Source: Candidatus Heimdallarchaeota archaeon (GTDB taxonomy: Archaea; Asgardarchaeota; Heimdallarchaeia; Hodarchaeales; Hodarchaeaceae). Taken from it: DNA of 64,000 bases. The translations under genes and the position numbers were made by a program. Positions 55,291 through 64,000 of this stretch are shown here, piece by piece (the stretch's first letter is position 1; every line of letters begins with the position of its first letter). The notes under the pieces are model-generated. The model saw nothing but the letters and a program-made list of their open reading frames with translations, did no database searches and was not told where the DNA came from. The DNA lies in assembly GCA_020353515.1 (NCBI GenBank), contig CP070695.1, positions 533,173-597,172 on the forward strand, read 5' to 3'.

Positions 55291-57015
55291 CTAACCTGTA
55301 CGTTTACCTTTTTTTGTTACCTTAGCTCGGAGAACGAAGATCAGTAGAGACGAAATCAGGATTAATATCACTGTTGTAAGAGCTGCAAAGAAATAATCAG
55401 GTTCTGCACCCTTTATCAGAGCAACTATGAAGACTGGAGCGGTGATGGATTCAGGAGAAACAGCTAAAGTTGCTCCTGTTTCCCCAATACTGCGGGTGAA
55501 AGACATAATGGCTCCAGCGATAATTGAAAATTTTACTACTGGAAAAGTAACATGACGAAATGTTTGGATTGGCCGTGCACCTAAGCTTCGTGCAGCATCT
55601 TCATATGCAGGATCAAGTTCAGCCAATCCTCCAATGGTGTTTCTAACAATAAAAGGAAAAGTCATGCTAATATGTGCCATAATAACAAAAAAGAATTCAT
55701 TTGTAGGAAAAATGATTTGAGTAGTCCAGAATAAACCTACACTAAACCCTAATGCTGCACTAGGTACAACATAAGGAATATCGACAAGTGCGTCAAGAAT
55801 ACGGGAAAAAAAATGGTTTTTACGTGTGATAAGAATTGCCATGGGAACTCCTAATCCCACATTAACAAGTGTAGCAATAGCAGCTACTACTACCGATAAC
55901 AAAATACTCTGTCCAAAAAGAAGCCAATCAGCAGTGAGAAGTTTTTCAGGACTTACACCTTGAAAAATGTAAAAAATCAAAAAAAAAGAGGGAATTAAGA
56001 CGAAAAAAACTAGGAAACCAAAGGATAAAATTGAACGAGCTTTTGGTGCGGTACCCTCACTGACCCTCCATTCAAAACTTGGAAACACTCGTCGAAACGG
56101 TAATTTTGCTTGTTTTGCTAAAATTTTTGCGAGAAAAACTAAAAATAATGCAATACCGATCATTAATACACTAACAAAAGCCATTCCAGGTAATAGATAA
56201 CCGAGGGGTTCTTCTCCTGCCGCAATTGCATCTTTATATTCACCTTTCCAATTACCGATTAACACCGTACCCGTCTGTTTGAGACTACTAATAGTAGCTA
56301 AAACAGTCATCACTCCACCAGTATCACTTAAACTTTTAGCAAGACTTAGTACCATTGCTGTTGCGACTCCAGACCTAAATAAAGGAAGTGTTACAGTCCT
56401 TGCTGCTGTAAACTTACTTGCTCCACATGTTCGAGCAGCGATTTCTAGAGTGATGTCAATTTCATCTAATATGGCCGCTAATGAACGAACGACGTATGGA
56501 AAGGTCGTAGTAAAATGGAAGAGAACTAAAATAGGTAGAGCATCTTGTATGAAATCTAAAGCTAAAAATGGTTTTACAGGGACACTAGGAGTTACTCCCC
56601 AAAAAAGAGCGACTGAGAAACCAAGACCAGCTGTTGGAACAGCTAAAGGGAGTTCAATAATGCTATTTAAGATAGATTTAAACCGAAATTCTTTTCGTAC
56701 CAATATCCAAGCAATAGGGAGACCAAAGAATAAATCTATTATTGTTACCGTAACTGACACAATAATTGAGTATAGCAGTGCTTCCAAAATCTCAGATAAG
56801 ATTGTTGGATTAGAGAGTACCACAGATTGGATAACGGTAAATTCCAAGACTGCATAGATTAAAACAAATATCGTTGGAAATAAGACAAGGGATATAAAAA
56901 ATAAAATAATAAAAAAATACCACAAATAAGAGACGATAGGTTTTGATACGAATTCAATAAACCTAGTTTGATACTCTTTGAATTGTTGTTGAGGTGAACT
57001 GGGAATCAGTGTCAT
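55291..57015 (-). CDS. Double-length ABC permease
   Basis: 574 aa, about 12 membrane helices, two BPD_transp_1 halves fused. Each half has the EAA loop contacting the ATPases: EIAARTCGASKFTAARTVTL (about 192) and EDAARSLGARPIQTFRHVTF (near 475). The second has RSIGETGATLAV, like the SR(A/S)xGE(T/F) of phosphate, molybdate and tungstate permeases. Fused permeases occur in Fe(III) and thiamine systems too. With the DUF47/PhoU-like gene in the operon, an oxyanion such as phosphate is my first guess. First gene of the operon, behind the repeated AGTCAATAT region. Confidence 0.85.
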   Translation of the reverse strand: MTLIPSSPQQQFKEYQTRFIEFVSKPIVSYLWYFFIILFFISLVLFPTIFVLIYAVLEFTVIQSVVLSNPTILSEILEALLYSIIVSVTVTIIDLFFGLPIAWILVRKEFRFKSILNSIIELPLAVPTAGLGFSVALFWGVTPSVPVKPFLALDFIQDALPILVLFHFTTTFPYVVRSLAAILDEIDITLEIAARTCGASKFTAARTVTLPLFRSGVATAMVLSLAKSLSDTGGVMTVLATISSLKQTGTVLIGNWKGEYKDAIAAGEEPLGYLLPGMAFVSVLMIGIALFLVFLAKILAKQAKLPFRRVFPSFEWRVSEGTAPKARSILSFGFLVFFVLIPSFFLIFYIFQGVSPEKLLTADWLLFGQSILLSVVVAAIATLVNVGLGVPMAILITRKNHFFSRILDALVDIPYVVPSAALGFSVGLFWTTQIIFPTNEFFFVIMAHISMTFPFIVRNTIGGLAELDPAYEDAARSLGARPIQTFRHVTFPVVKFSIIAGAIMSFTRSIGETGATLAVSPESITAPVFIVALIKGAEPDYFFAALTTVILILISSLLIFVLRAKVTKKGKRTG

Positions 57016-57344
57016 CGTTTAGCCTGCTGTTCTTTTAGAAGATTCTAGGTTTGTTCTGAAATTTAAAGAAAAACATTTCACGTCTTTTATTAATCATTTA
57101 AATCTGTTCATTTGCTATTGAATGATTAAGTCAATATAGAAGTCAATATGTACATATAGTAGTCAATATATGCACTTTTAATCAGGGTTTGATTTTTTAA
57201 TTGATGTTATATGATTCTCCCTTCATTCATTAATCTCATAGAAGGTATGTTGTGTAGTAAAACATGGGAATTATTTTGTTATGGGTTAATAGTTCCTTTT
57301 TTAGATAATAAAATTTCACAAATGTTCTATTATAGGTGAAATTC
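57016..57344. promoter_or_regulatory. Divergent promoter with three AGTCAATAT motifs
   Basis: 329 bases between the ABC operon and the DUF389 gene, with no gene. AAGTCAATAT (57128-57137), AAGTCAATAT (57140-57149) and TAGTCAATAT (57160-57169) are three near-identical direct copies at 12- and 20-base spacing. They lie about 110-150 bases upstream of the ABC permease start and could be operators for phosphate or metal control. The right end has AGGTGA before the DUF389 start. Confidence 0.5.
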
Positions 57345-58340
57345 ATGAAAGAAATACAAGTTACCCTTCCTACTGATCGTAAAACCTTGATGGAGGAATT
57401 TCTTAAGGAATTCTCTCTCCAAGCTACCAGTTACGATTTTGGGGAATCTTTTCGCTTTGAATGTCGGATTGATGACTATCAAACAAATTATGCTTTAGAG
57501 GAATTGAAAGCCCGAGGGATCGGGGTGGCATATGGTGATATTGTTGTTAGACCTGTGTCTCTCCTCATTTCAAGTAGAAAAGAAGAAGATGTATTACCTG
57601 CAAGCGCGGGAGTGAATAGACAAGAAATACTCGCCAATCTAGGTGAGATATCTGGTCTTTCAAGTTCTTACCTTCTTATGAATATACTCGCTGCGGCTTT
57701 AGCCGCTTTTGGTCTTCTTAACAATGATGTGGTTGTTATTATTGCTAGTATGATTGTAGCTCCCCTCTTGGGTCCAATTGTCCTCACGTCACTTGGATTA
57801 TTGAGTCTCGAAACGACATCTTATATCAAACGAGGATTACTCGCTGAAATATCAGGTATTTCTGTTACAGTAATAGTTGGAGCTTTGATCGGAATCGTAT
57901 TCCAATCTTTGGAAAGAATCGACGCTGATAAGCTAAAGGAACTAGGTTATTCTGAAATAATGAATCGTACGGCTTTAACTGTTCCCACTATCTCTCTTGC
58001 ATTGTTGGGTGGTCTTGCAGCAGGAATAATTGTCGCTCGGGGTCTTGATGTTTCAATTGTAGGGGTAGCTATCGCTGCAAGTTTATGTCCACCTGCAGCA
58101 ACAATTGGTATTCTGGGAGCGTTGGGTGCTTGGAGTCTTGCTCTTAAAGCAACAAGTCTTTTACTCCTAAACATCTTGGCGATTAATCTCTCTTGTACTG
58201 GGGTTTTTTGGATATTTGGAGTCAAAAGTAGAGGGCTTTCCAAAAGACAAGCAGAAAAAGTAAGACGTATGAATATAATTTGGATTTTTGTGGTCACACT
58301 TCTCTTAATATTGATTCTTCTTTCTGCTGGAACCACTTAA
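57345..58340 (+). CDS. DUF389-family membrane protein
   Basis: About 331 aa. A cytoplasmic N-terminal alpha-beta domain (1-80) is followed by about seven hydrophobic helices (from about 110), including ASMIVAPLLGPIVLTSLGLL, LALLGGLAAGIIVARGLDVS and VAIAASLCPPAATIGILGAL. These glycine/proline-rich helices and the order are those of the TIGR00341/DUF389 family, of unknown transport-like function. ATG 57345 with AGGTGA five bases upstream, rather than the GTG at 57336. Divergent from the ABC operon. Confidence 0.75.
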   Translation: MKEIQVTLPTDRKTLMEEFLKEFSLQATSYDFGESFRFECRIDDYQTNYALEELKARGIGVAYGDIVVRPVSLLISSRKEEDVLPASAGVNRQEILANLGEISGLSSSYLLMNILAAALAAFGLLNNDVVVIIASMIVAPLLGPIVLTSLGLLSLETTSYIKRGLLAEISGISVTVIVGALIGIVFQSLERIDADKLKELGYSEIMNRTALTVPTISLALLGGLAAGIIVARGLDVSIVGVAIAASLCPPAATIGILGALGAWSLALKATSLLLLNILAINLSCTGVFWIFGVKSRGLSKRQAEKVRRMNIIWIFVVTLLLILILLSAGTT

Positions 58341-58359
58341 TGAGGAAATTTACTCCTCA
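58341..58359. terminator. Small hairpin between convergent genes
   Basis: TGAGGA (58341-58346) pairs with TCCTCA (58354-58359) around AATTTAC, where the DUF389 gene and the 772-aa gene converge. Short stem, so only a weak terminator candidate. Confidence 0.3.
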
Positions 58360-60668
58360 CTCTCTTCATTCTCTTTATCATCTAATTGTACAATACAAAG
58401 ACGGCCTTCAACTACATCGATTTTTGCATTGATTTCATTCTGATTTATCATTTCATAAACTAGTTCTTCGAGCTCCTTCGGATCAATCTCGACATTCTTT
58501 GCTAAAGTTTCGATTGGAACACTACCAATCTTCCTGATCCTTATCGCTAGTTCTTCCCTTTGTTTTTTTCTCAATAGAGCATCAGAAAGCATCCCTGCCA
58601 CCGCTATTACACGTTGAAGATCTCCTTTTTGATATGCATGGAATACATCATAGATAATGTTGCCAAACGACCCTAAATTACGCGATAATACTTCCTGTAC
58701 TAGTTTAACACCAAATTCGCTCTGATGTTCAATGATCTCAAGTGCTACCAATCCTGCATCGAATTTTGCAAGCCCAAGCCAGATCTCATCTGGTTTAATA
58801 CCTGGAGATTCATAATGACTCAGATATGTTCGAATAGCTCGTCTTTGCAAAGTCACATTGCGTGCAGAAATCATTCCAATTAATGTACGGACATGTTCTC
58901 GTTCAATTGGTGATAATGATTTTGTAATATGGTAATCAACTACTTGTTTCAGTAATTGTTCAATGAATTGAATATCTTGTTTACTTATGGAAATAATTAA
59001 TGAAACCTTTTGAGCAAATGTAACAAAATCTGGAGATTCTAAATCCGTTAGTAACCAACCCAAGAGTTCTTTCGTAAAAGGCAAAGGTCTAGGTTTTAAA
59101 AAATCTACATAAATTGGGATTAATTGAATATGTTGGGTTTCTAAAGCCGCAGTAAGCTTTTTTGCAGCATAAGTAGCCATATCTGCATTCTTTGAGATAG
59201 CATCACCAATGCCCTGAACTAGTTCACTTTCAGAATCGATAGTTTCCAATTTTAGGAGAGTCTGAATTGCGTCTGTGAATGCCTCTTGACTCTCATATTG
59301 GATACTAGGTTCTCCTTTTTCATTCTCCTTCGAGGTTGAATTTAAAACGTCTTCTTCAATCACAACTGTTGTTTTTTGCTCTGAAGATGGAAACTCGTCT
59401 GATAGCTCCTGCATTAGGCCTTCGATCATTTCCTGTGTGAGAGTTAAGGATGTGTCATCAAAATCATAATTTTTAGGTATAGTATCTAATAACTCAACTG
59501 TTGGAGGGGGAGAATCGCTCTCAACACCTGGCGCAGGCTTTGTACTAACTCTTGTTTCTGTTTCATCTTCTTCAGTTTCAGAAGTAGGTTCAACTTTGTA
59601 CGAAAGCTGAGTTACTAAGTCTTCAAGAGTACGTTCAGCACTGATTTCTTCTGATTCAACCGAAACGTCCTTGATAGAGAGACCCATGCTCTTTAAAATT
59701 GGTGTTAAATCCTTTTTATCTTTTATTTTGAGAAGATCCTCCATGATGACGTTGAAACCCTTAGAACGGAGAGAAGTAACCTCACTGGCTTCGTCAGGAC
59801 CAACAACCAAATGATCCACTATTCCAGAGCACAACTCTGCAATTCCGAGTAATGTAGGTTTGACACCTAATAATTGAAGAATAAACTGCTCTCTAAAGGT
59901 GAATTGGCTAGGACAAACCAACGTAGATGGAGCCTTTGATTCTTTAATGGTCTTTGTGAATTCTTTATGTAACACAAGGAGAGCTAATGAGCAAGGATCT
60001 TCAGCTAACCAGAGAATTGCATCAGCTTCATCAATAACTTTTCTTATTTCATCAGTTAAGATGTCTCTCCCCAAATCTAACCCGAGAAGTTCAATAGGCT
60101 TTTTCCCTTTCTTTTTGTCTTTGCCTTCTGTACTTTCTACAAGGAGGTTTTGAAGTTCTTCAAGATCCGTTTTTTGTTCGGCTCCTCGATCCACGAAACC
60201 TGTGATCTGGAAGTAGCGTAATGGAACTTGGGAGGTCGGGGTTTTAATTGTAACAACCTCCTCAGGAAATTTCAAGGGATAAGCTTCAAGAGATTTCCCA
60301 GCATATTCATTCAATGCTTTAAAAAAATCGTAAAAGCTTTGTTTCGCCTTTTTTCTTTCACTAACCCATTGTACTAAGAACATTTCTGCATCGTTAAATG
60401 GTATTCGGGTTTGAGAAATTGACTGTGAGAAAATTTTAGCCAATGAACTTGTAGTCAAGTCATCAGGCACAATCGCACTAGCTAACTTTACTACTTCATG
60501 ATGATACCATACATCTCCCACACCTTTACCTTGATTATAAGTTAATGCAAAATCAGCGGTCGTGTTGAGAATCATTGTAAATCCTATACCAGCATGGAGA
60601 AATTCCAAAACTAGGGGAGGAAGATCAACTCCTGCTGATATTACCACTAACCGCTTTTCTGTTCCCAT
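58350..60668 (-). CDS. 772-aa protein with CofD-like start and PCI-like winged helix end
   Basis: Soluble, no signal. The N-terminal 330 residues weakly resemble CofD (phospholactate transferase): VVISAGVDLPPLVLEFL, IDEADAILWLAEDPCSLALL, and LVVGPDEASEVTSLRSKGFN, but the glycine loop and key residues are poor, so activity is doubtful. An acidic linker (about 365-430) follows, then a helical HEAT-like region (about 460-700). The last 60 residues, with GSVPIETLAKNVEIDPKELE and then ELVYEMINQNEINAKID, match the PCI-type winged helix of eukaryotic proteasome lid, COP9 and eIF3 subunits in pattern (I..LA.....E.E..V..MI....I.AKID). No operon partner on either side. If correct, this is a notable fusion. 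Confidence 0.55.
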   Translation of the reverse strand: MGTEKRLVVISAGVDLPPLVLEFLHAGIGFTMILNTTADFALTYNQGKGVGDVWYHHEVVKLASAIVPDDLTTSSLAKIFSQSISQTRIPFNDAEMFLVQWVSERKKAKQSFYDFFKALNEYAGKSLEAYPLKFPEEVVTIKTPTSQVPLRYFQITGFVDRGAEQKTDLEELQNLLVESTEGKDKKKGKKPIELLGLDLGRDILTDEIRKVIDEADAILWLAEDPCSLALLVLHKEFTKTIKESKAPSTLVCPSQFTFREQFILQLLGVKPTLLGIAELCSGIVDHLVVGPDEASEVTSLRSKGFNVIMEDLLKIKDKKDLTPILKSMGLSIKDVSVESEEISAERTLEDLVTQLSYKVEPTSETEEDETETRVSTKPAPGVESDSPPPTVELLDTIPKNYDFDDTSLTLTQEMIEGLMQELSDEFPSSEQKTTVVIEEDVLNSTSKENEKGEPSIQYESQEAFTDAIQTLLKLETIDSESELVQGIGDAISKNADMATYAAKKLTAALETQHIQLIPIYVDFLKPRPLPFTKELLGWLLTDLESPDFVTFAQKVSLIISISKQDIQFIEQLLKQVVDYHITKSLSPIEREHVRTLIGMISARNVTLQRRAIRTYLSHYESPGIKPDEIWLGLAKFDAGLVALEIIEHQSEFGVKLVQEVLSRNLGSFGNIIYDVFHAYQKGDLQRVIAVAGMLSDALLRKKQREELAIRIRKIGSVPIETLAKNVEIDPKELEELVYEMINQNEINAKIDVVEGRLCIVQLDDKENEESEE

Positions 60669-60947
60669 TTTTAAGCCTCAAGGCCATTTCAAAACTAGTA
60701 AATTTCGTATTATTGCTAGATATGTACTATAATTAGCATATAAGTCGGGTTTGTTTCTCTTTTTTATTGTCTCTCCAATTCTTTAATAAGAATGTCTTTT
60801 TGTACTTTTTCTCTTATAAATCAAATCAAAAAAAAGGTTAATTCACTAAATTCTCCTTAATAACTTCATTAAATTAAATACATTTTTTTTTCCTTAAGAT
60901 AAAGGTCTTTATTATTCTAAAAAAGAAGTCATACGATTTATCAGCAT

Positions 60948-61361
60948 TTAAGAATCAACTACTGTAAAGGAATATGTATCAGAAACTAGTATATTGTTTT
61001 TTTTATCACTTATCACGAAATATAAGTCAAATTGAGTTCCTACTGAAATAAAAGGTCCTAATCGGATCAAAAATCTAGGTGGACAACATAGAATAACGTA
61101 ACGTCTTAGAGCTCTGGAGACCCATTCACTCTCATTCAATCTATAATAAATTTTACAAAATTCTATACCAGAAACATCTTCAACAAATATTTGAATTGTA
61201 GAAGATGTATTCACTTTGGGATGAGGATTGTACCCTACTGATATTATTCTTGGGGGATCTTTATCATTAATCATACGAAGAAAATTAATACCTACAAATC
61301 CTCCTATTAACATAGTAATGGTGATAGCTATCACAATGATGATTTTCTTCACAGAGGCCAT
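60948..61361 (-). CDS. Membrane-anchored protein with Ig-like outside domain
   Basis: About 137 aa from ATG 61361 (a TTG at 61376 would add five residues). One helix KIIIVIAITITMLIGGFVGI (about 6-25) anchors an outside domain with beta character: PPRIISVGYNPHPKVNTSS, then DVSGIEFCKIYYRLNESEW and a closing strand SDTYSFTVVDS, as in archaeal Ig-like/cadherin-like repeats. Cys residues (IEFCKIYY; VILCCPPR) might form disulfides. Function unknown. It is divergent from the next gene. Confidence 0.5.
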   Translation of the reverse strand: MASVKKIIIVIAITITMLIGGFVGINFLRMINDKDPPRIISVGYNPHPKVNTSSTIQIFVEDVSGIEFCKIYYRLNESEWVSRALRRYVILCCPPRFLIRLGPFISVGTQFDLYFVISDKKNNILVSDTYSFTVVDS

Positions 61362-61481
61362 GTAATAGACGCTCAAATGTCAGTATACTTTTGCTATAGC
61401 TTTCTTTCACCATAATGAATTTAAATATATTGGTTTTAGCTACTTCAGAACATTTCTTTTCTTACAAAAGGGTCTTTGAAA

Positions 61482-62516
61482 ATGATTTGGAATTTTCACA
61501 TTGCCATTGAACTACTACTAGGCTTTTTAACTCTCATATTATCGGCATACGGTGCATATGTGGCTTATAAAATCATGATAAGTCAGAATGAGGAGAATTC
61601 TCAAACTCCTGAAAAGGAAAAAGAGAATTTTTATTATTTATTAAGTATGATTTCAGTAATATTGCTTGTATCCCGTTCTCTCAATGTTTTTTACTTTTAT
61701 TATGTTCTAGTATCACTTGTTCCGATCATCCCTGGATCTATGTGCCCTTATGGGGTATTGGATGCATCTCTCCCCTCTATTGGTTTTTTAGATCTTATAA
61801 TAAAATTTATAGTTCCTTTTGCTTATGGTGCATGGTTAATCCTTGATCATATCAATAAAAAGACACGAAAACTCGTTCTAACAGCTTTTCTATCCAAATT
61901 GTATGTGTTTGGTATGTTTCCGTTACTCTTAATTGACTCTGGTCTGGATTGGATATATTTCTGGTTTTTGGAACCTATAGAGGTCAATTGTTGTCGTAAT
62001 GTTCTTAATGAAGCCTTTAGTTATAATCCCATTCAAATCCTTGGGCCAGAGACGGCATTGATTTCGTTTCTCTTCACTATGGCCCTTTTGTTGATAATCA
62101 TAATACTACAGTTATTTCAAGATCACAATCCACTTTTCTTATTTGGATCCCTTCTTCTAGCGATTCTAGCTGTCCCGTTTTTCCTAATAGCAATCCAAGA
62201 ATTTATTGCTCCTGTTTGGATCACAACATCTAAGGATTTGCTTAAACAACCTCTAGGTGAACCTCATCATTGTCCATTTTGTTTAGTAAAACGATGGTGG
62301 ACAATGATCCCATATCTTTTGCTAATTTGGCTTGGTTTAGCCTCAGTAGGATGGGAGGCCATTATAAGGGGAGTTACTAAGAAAAACATTGAAATCAAGG
62401 AGGAAACCCAACCAATTCTACGTTATTTACGGTTAACAAGTTTGATTAGTCTCATCAGTGGTTTTATAATATTGAGTGGTCACTTTGCTTTCTTTATAGT
62501 GATCGATCTAATTTAA
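61482..62516 (+). CDS. Multi-pass membrane protein, unknown
   Basis: About 344 aa from ATG 61482. Seven to eight helices: FLTLILSAYGAYVAYKIM, MISVILLVSRSLNVFYFYYV, IIKFIVPFAYGAWLILDHI, LFTMALLLIIIILQLF, LLLAILAVPFFLIAIQEFIA, YLLLIWLGLASVGWEAII and SLISGFIILSGHFAFFIVID. Cysteine-bearing loops SMCPYGVLD, VNCCRNVLNE and HHCPFCLVKRWW stand out; the last has a His-His-Cys-x2-Cys pattern that could hold metal or make a disulfide. I know no family for it. A lone gene before the acyl-CoA dehydrogenase. Confidence 0.5.
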   Translation: MIWNFHIAIELLLGFLTLILSAYGAYVAYKIMISQNEENSQTPEKEKENFYYLLSMISVILLVSRSLNVFYFYYVLVSLVPIIPGSMCPYGVLDASLPSIGFLDLIIKFIVPFAYGAWLILDHINKKTRKLVLTAFLSKLYVFGMFPLLLIDSGLDWIYFWFLEPIEVNCCRNVLNEAFSYNPIQILGPETALISFLFTMALLLIIIILQLFQDHNPLFLFGSLLLAILAVPFFLIAIQEFIAPVWITTSKDLLKQPLGEPHHCPFCLVKRWWTMIPYLLLIWLGLASVGWEAIIRGVTKKNIEIKEETQPILRYLRLTSLISLISGFIILSGHFAFFIVIDLI

Positions 62517-62654
62517 CTGATATACCAAGAACTCTTTATGAAAGTTTTAAACAAAGAGACCAATGGAAATTTTTTGAACTAATACTGATTAGTACAAGGG
62601 ATTAGGTATTTAATTCAAATAAGAAGTTCCTAGAAAATATAAGGTGAAAATTCA

Positions 62655-63815
62655 ATGACCATGAATTTCGATTTACCTGAAGAATCCATGATGATGCGTG
62701 ACGCAGTACGAGAGTTTGCTGAAAAGGAGATTCAACCAATAGCAGCGGAGCTAGATGAAAAAGAAGAATACTCACCAGAACTAACGAAAAGAATGGGGGA
62801 TCTTGGATTAATGGGAATTACAATTCCCGAGAAATATGGTGGTTGTGGACTTACGTACCTTTCATACATAGTGGCAGTTGAAGAACTTGCTAGAGTTGAT
62901 GGTTCCCAAGCAGCAACCGTGGCAGCTCATAATTCGCTTGGAATAGGGCCAATTTATTATTTTGGGTCGGATGAACAGAAAGAGCACTATTTACCAAAGC
63001 TTACTACAGGTGAAAAAGTGTGGGGATTTGGTTTGACTGAACCAGAAGCAGGAAGTGATGCAGGGGGTACTAAAACTAAAGCAGTGCAAGATGGTAACGA
63101 GTGGCTTATCAATGGATCCAAAATTTTTATCACTAATGGATCAACTCCGGCATCGCTTGGTTCTACAGTTCAAGCAGTCACAGGTACAAGATCAGATGGA
63201 CGTGGCAAAGAATATACTTGTTTCCTGGTAGATCAGGGGACTGAGGGGTTCGAAACCAGAACAATGCATAAGAAGATTTGCTGGCGCGCATCAATCACAT
63301 CAGAACTTTATTTCACAGATTGTAGGGTGCCAGAAAGTCAAATGCTTGGTTCTCGTGGAGAAGGTTTTTATCAGATGCTAGATACTCTTGATAAAGGAAG
63401 ACTATCTATTGGCGCTATGGGATTAGGTTGTGCTCAAGGTGCTTTTGAACTCGCACTAGAATATGCTAAACAGAGAAAGGCTTTTGGTCGGCCTATAGCA
63501 AAATTTCAAGCAAATGCATTCAAACTAGCTGATATGGCAGTAGAAATTGAGGCTGCACGAAACCTCCTCTATAAAGCAACGTGGCTTTTTGATCAAGGTA
63601 GAGATGAATATAAAACTTTAGCTGCAATGGCAAAACTGTATTGCTCTGAGGTTTCCAAAAGAGTCGTTCACCAAGCAGTCCAGCTGCATGGTGGATACGG
63701 GTTGATGAAAGAATATCCTGTTGAACGTTTCTATCGAGACCAAAGATTACTAGAAATCGGAGAAGGAACCAGCGAAATTCAACGCCTTGTTATAGCCAGA
63801 AAGCTGGGTTGTTAG
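62655..63815 (+). CDS. Acyl-CoA dehydrogenase
   Basis: 386 aa, the normal size. Family pieces: FGLTEPEAGSDAGGTKTKA (FAD/substrate), INGSKIFITNG, QRKAFGRPIAKFQ, QLHGGYGLMKEYP and IGEGTSEIQRL; the Glu of EGTSE (Glu370) is in place as the catalytic base. It oxidises acyl-CoA at alpha-beta positions and passes electrons to an ETF-type acceptor. AGGTGA precedes ATG 62655. A short-chain type is likely by similarity to butyryl-CoA dehydrogenases. Together with the dehydratase and crotonase it supports C4-CoA metabolism, though the genes lie 12 kb apart. Confidence 0.9.
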   Translation: MTMNFDLPEESMMMRDAVREFAEKEIQPIAAELDEKEEYSPELTKRMGDLGLMGITIPEKYGGCGLTYLSYIVAVEELARVDGSQAATVAAHNSLGIGPIYYFGSDEQKEHYLPKLTTGEKVWGFGLTEPEAGSDAGGTKTKAVQDGNEWLINGSKIFITNGSTPASLGSTVQAVTGTRSDGRGKEYTCFLVDQGTEGFETRTMHKKICWRASITSELYFTDCRVPESQMLGSRGEGFYQMLDTLDKGRLSIGAMGLGCAQGAFELALEYAKQRKAFGRPIAKFQANAFKLADMAVEIEAARNLLYKATWLFDQGRDEYKTLAAMAKLYCSEVSKRVVHQAVQLHGGYGLMKEYPVERFYRDQRLLEIGEGTSEIQRLVIARKLGC

Positions 63816-63826
63816 CAACATATTCT

Positions 63827-64000
63827 TTATAGAGGATTAATTTCCTTTAACATGATGAAAAAATCCATCACTTCCCCCCACTTAATGGATTCACTACTCG
63901 GAGGTTTTTCTAAAGAATATCGAATGTAAGCTACTTGAGCAAAATGATGGATTGCATGTAAGGAGGTTCTTTCAACCATCCAAGCAAGGGTTCCTGGTTT
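63827..64000 (-). CDS. 3' end of a DinB-like gene (partial)
   Basis: 57 codons up to the window edge, stop at 63827-63829. The visible part, SLHAIHHFAQVAYIRYSLEK followed by PPSSESIKWGEVMDFF, resembles the C-terminal helices of DinB/YfiT-like four-helix enzymes (His-His in a helix plus RYSL). The start is outside the window. Convergent with the acyl-CoA dehydrogenase, with an 11-base gap. Confidence 0.45.
   Translation of the reverse strand, partial: KPGTLAWMVERTSLHAIHHFAQVAYIRYSLEKPPSSESIKWGEVMDFFIMLKEINPL

Noticed and set aside
56279..56857. Plus-strand 192-codon ORF over the ABC permease
   Set aside because: The minus frame has both permease EAA loops and matching ATPases, so this is a shadow.

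Overview
The window is AT-rich, gene-dense and archaeal in style. It has TATA-type promoters, Shine-Dalgarno motifs of the GGAGGTGAT type, many TTG/GTG starts, a geranylgeranyl-reductase-type flavoprotein, winged-helix regulators fused to membrane segments, and NosD-like beta-helix surface proteins. A eukaryote-like (PCI-type) winged helix at the end of a large soluble protein, a ubiquitin-like MoaD protein and a 4-hydroxybutyryl-CoA dehydratase make an Asgard archaeon (Heimdallarchaeia-like) my best guess. No rRNA or ribosomal protein is present to prove it. I saw no tRNA, CRISPR array or insertion sequence.

Layout. 1-9.2 kb: an allantoinase-like amidohydrolase; then three envelope genes (beta-helix surface protein, membrane-anchored HTH sensor, repeat protein with a Thr stalk); a 140-bp relic of a second amidohydrolase gene; and two tandem ribbon-helix-helix paralogues. 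9.3-18.9 kb: an O-methyltransferase/PLP-decarboxylase/hydantoin-type racemase run, a hexapeptide acyltransferase, a DtxR-like regulator, M20 and M28 peptidases and small proteins. 18.9-28.1 kb: a P-type ATPase, a LolD/MacB-type ABC ATPase with an FtsX-like permease, a GGR-family flavoprotein and a YhhN membrane protein. 28.2-39.3 kb: two complete molybdenum hydroxylase clusters on opposite strands, with a 7TM histidine kinase between them. The first carries the cofactor genes mocA-like and moaD-like, the second xdhC-like.

39.5-48.5 kb: an SDR, a frameshifted membrane-protein pseudogene, a four-gene run with two methyltransferases, an MFS exporter divergent from a winged-helix regulator, and a large unknown protein. 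48.5-50.9 kb: divergent 4-hydroxybutyryl-CoA dehydratase and crotonase. 50.9-57.0 kb: a six-gene minus-strand operon of ABC permease, two ABC ATPases, a DUF47/PhoU-like protein, a class III-type sirtuin and an MBL hydrolase. 57.3-64.0 kb: a DUF389 membrane protein, the 772-aa PCI-like protein, two unknown membrane proteins, an acyl-CoA dehydrogenase and the 3' end of a DinB-like gene.

How they fit together (inference): two Mo-hydroxylases, an allantoinase-like enzyme and a hydantoin/allantoin-type racemase suggest breakdown of purines or related N-heterocycles. 4-Hydroxybutyryl-CoA dehydratase, crotonase and acyl-CoA dehydrogenase suggest C4 acyl-CoA metabolism. The most notable points are the amidohydrolase relic that brackets the envelope genes, two genes with a strong Shine-Dalgarno but no ATG/GTG/TTG at the right distance, the multi-frameshift pseudogene, the PCI-like fusion protein, and the MoaD-like protein ending Gly-Gly-Gly-Ile.
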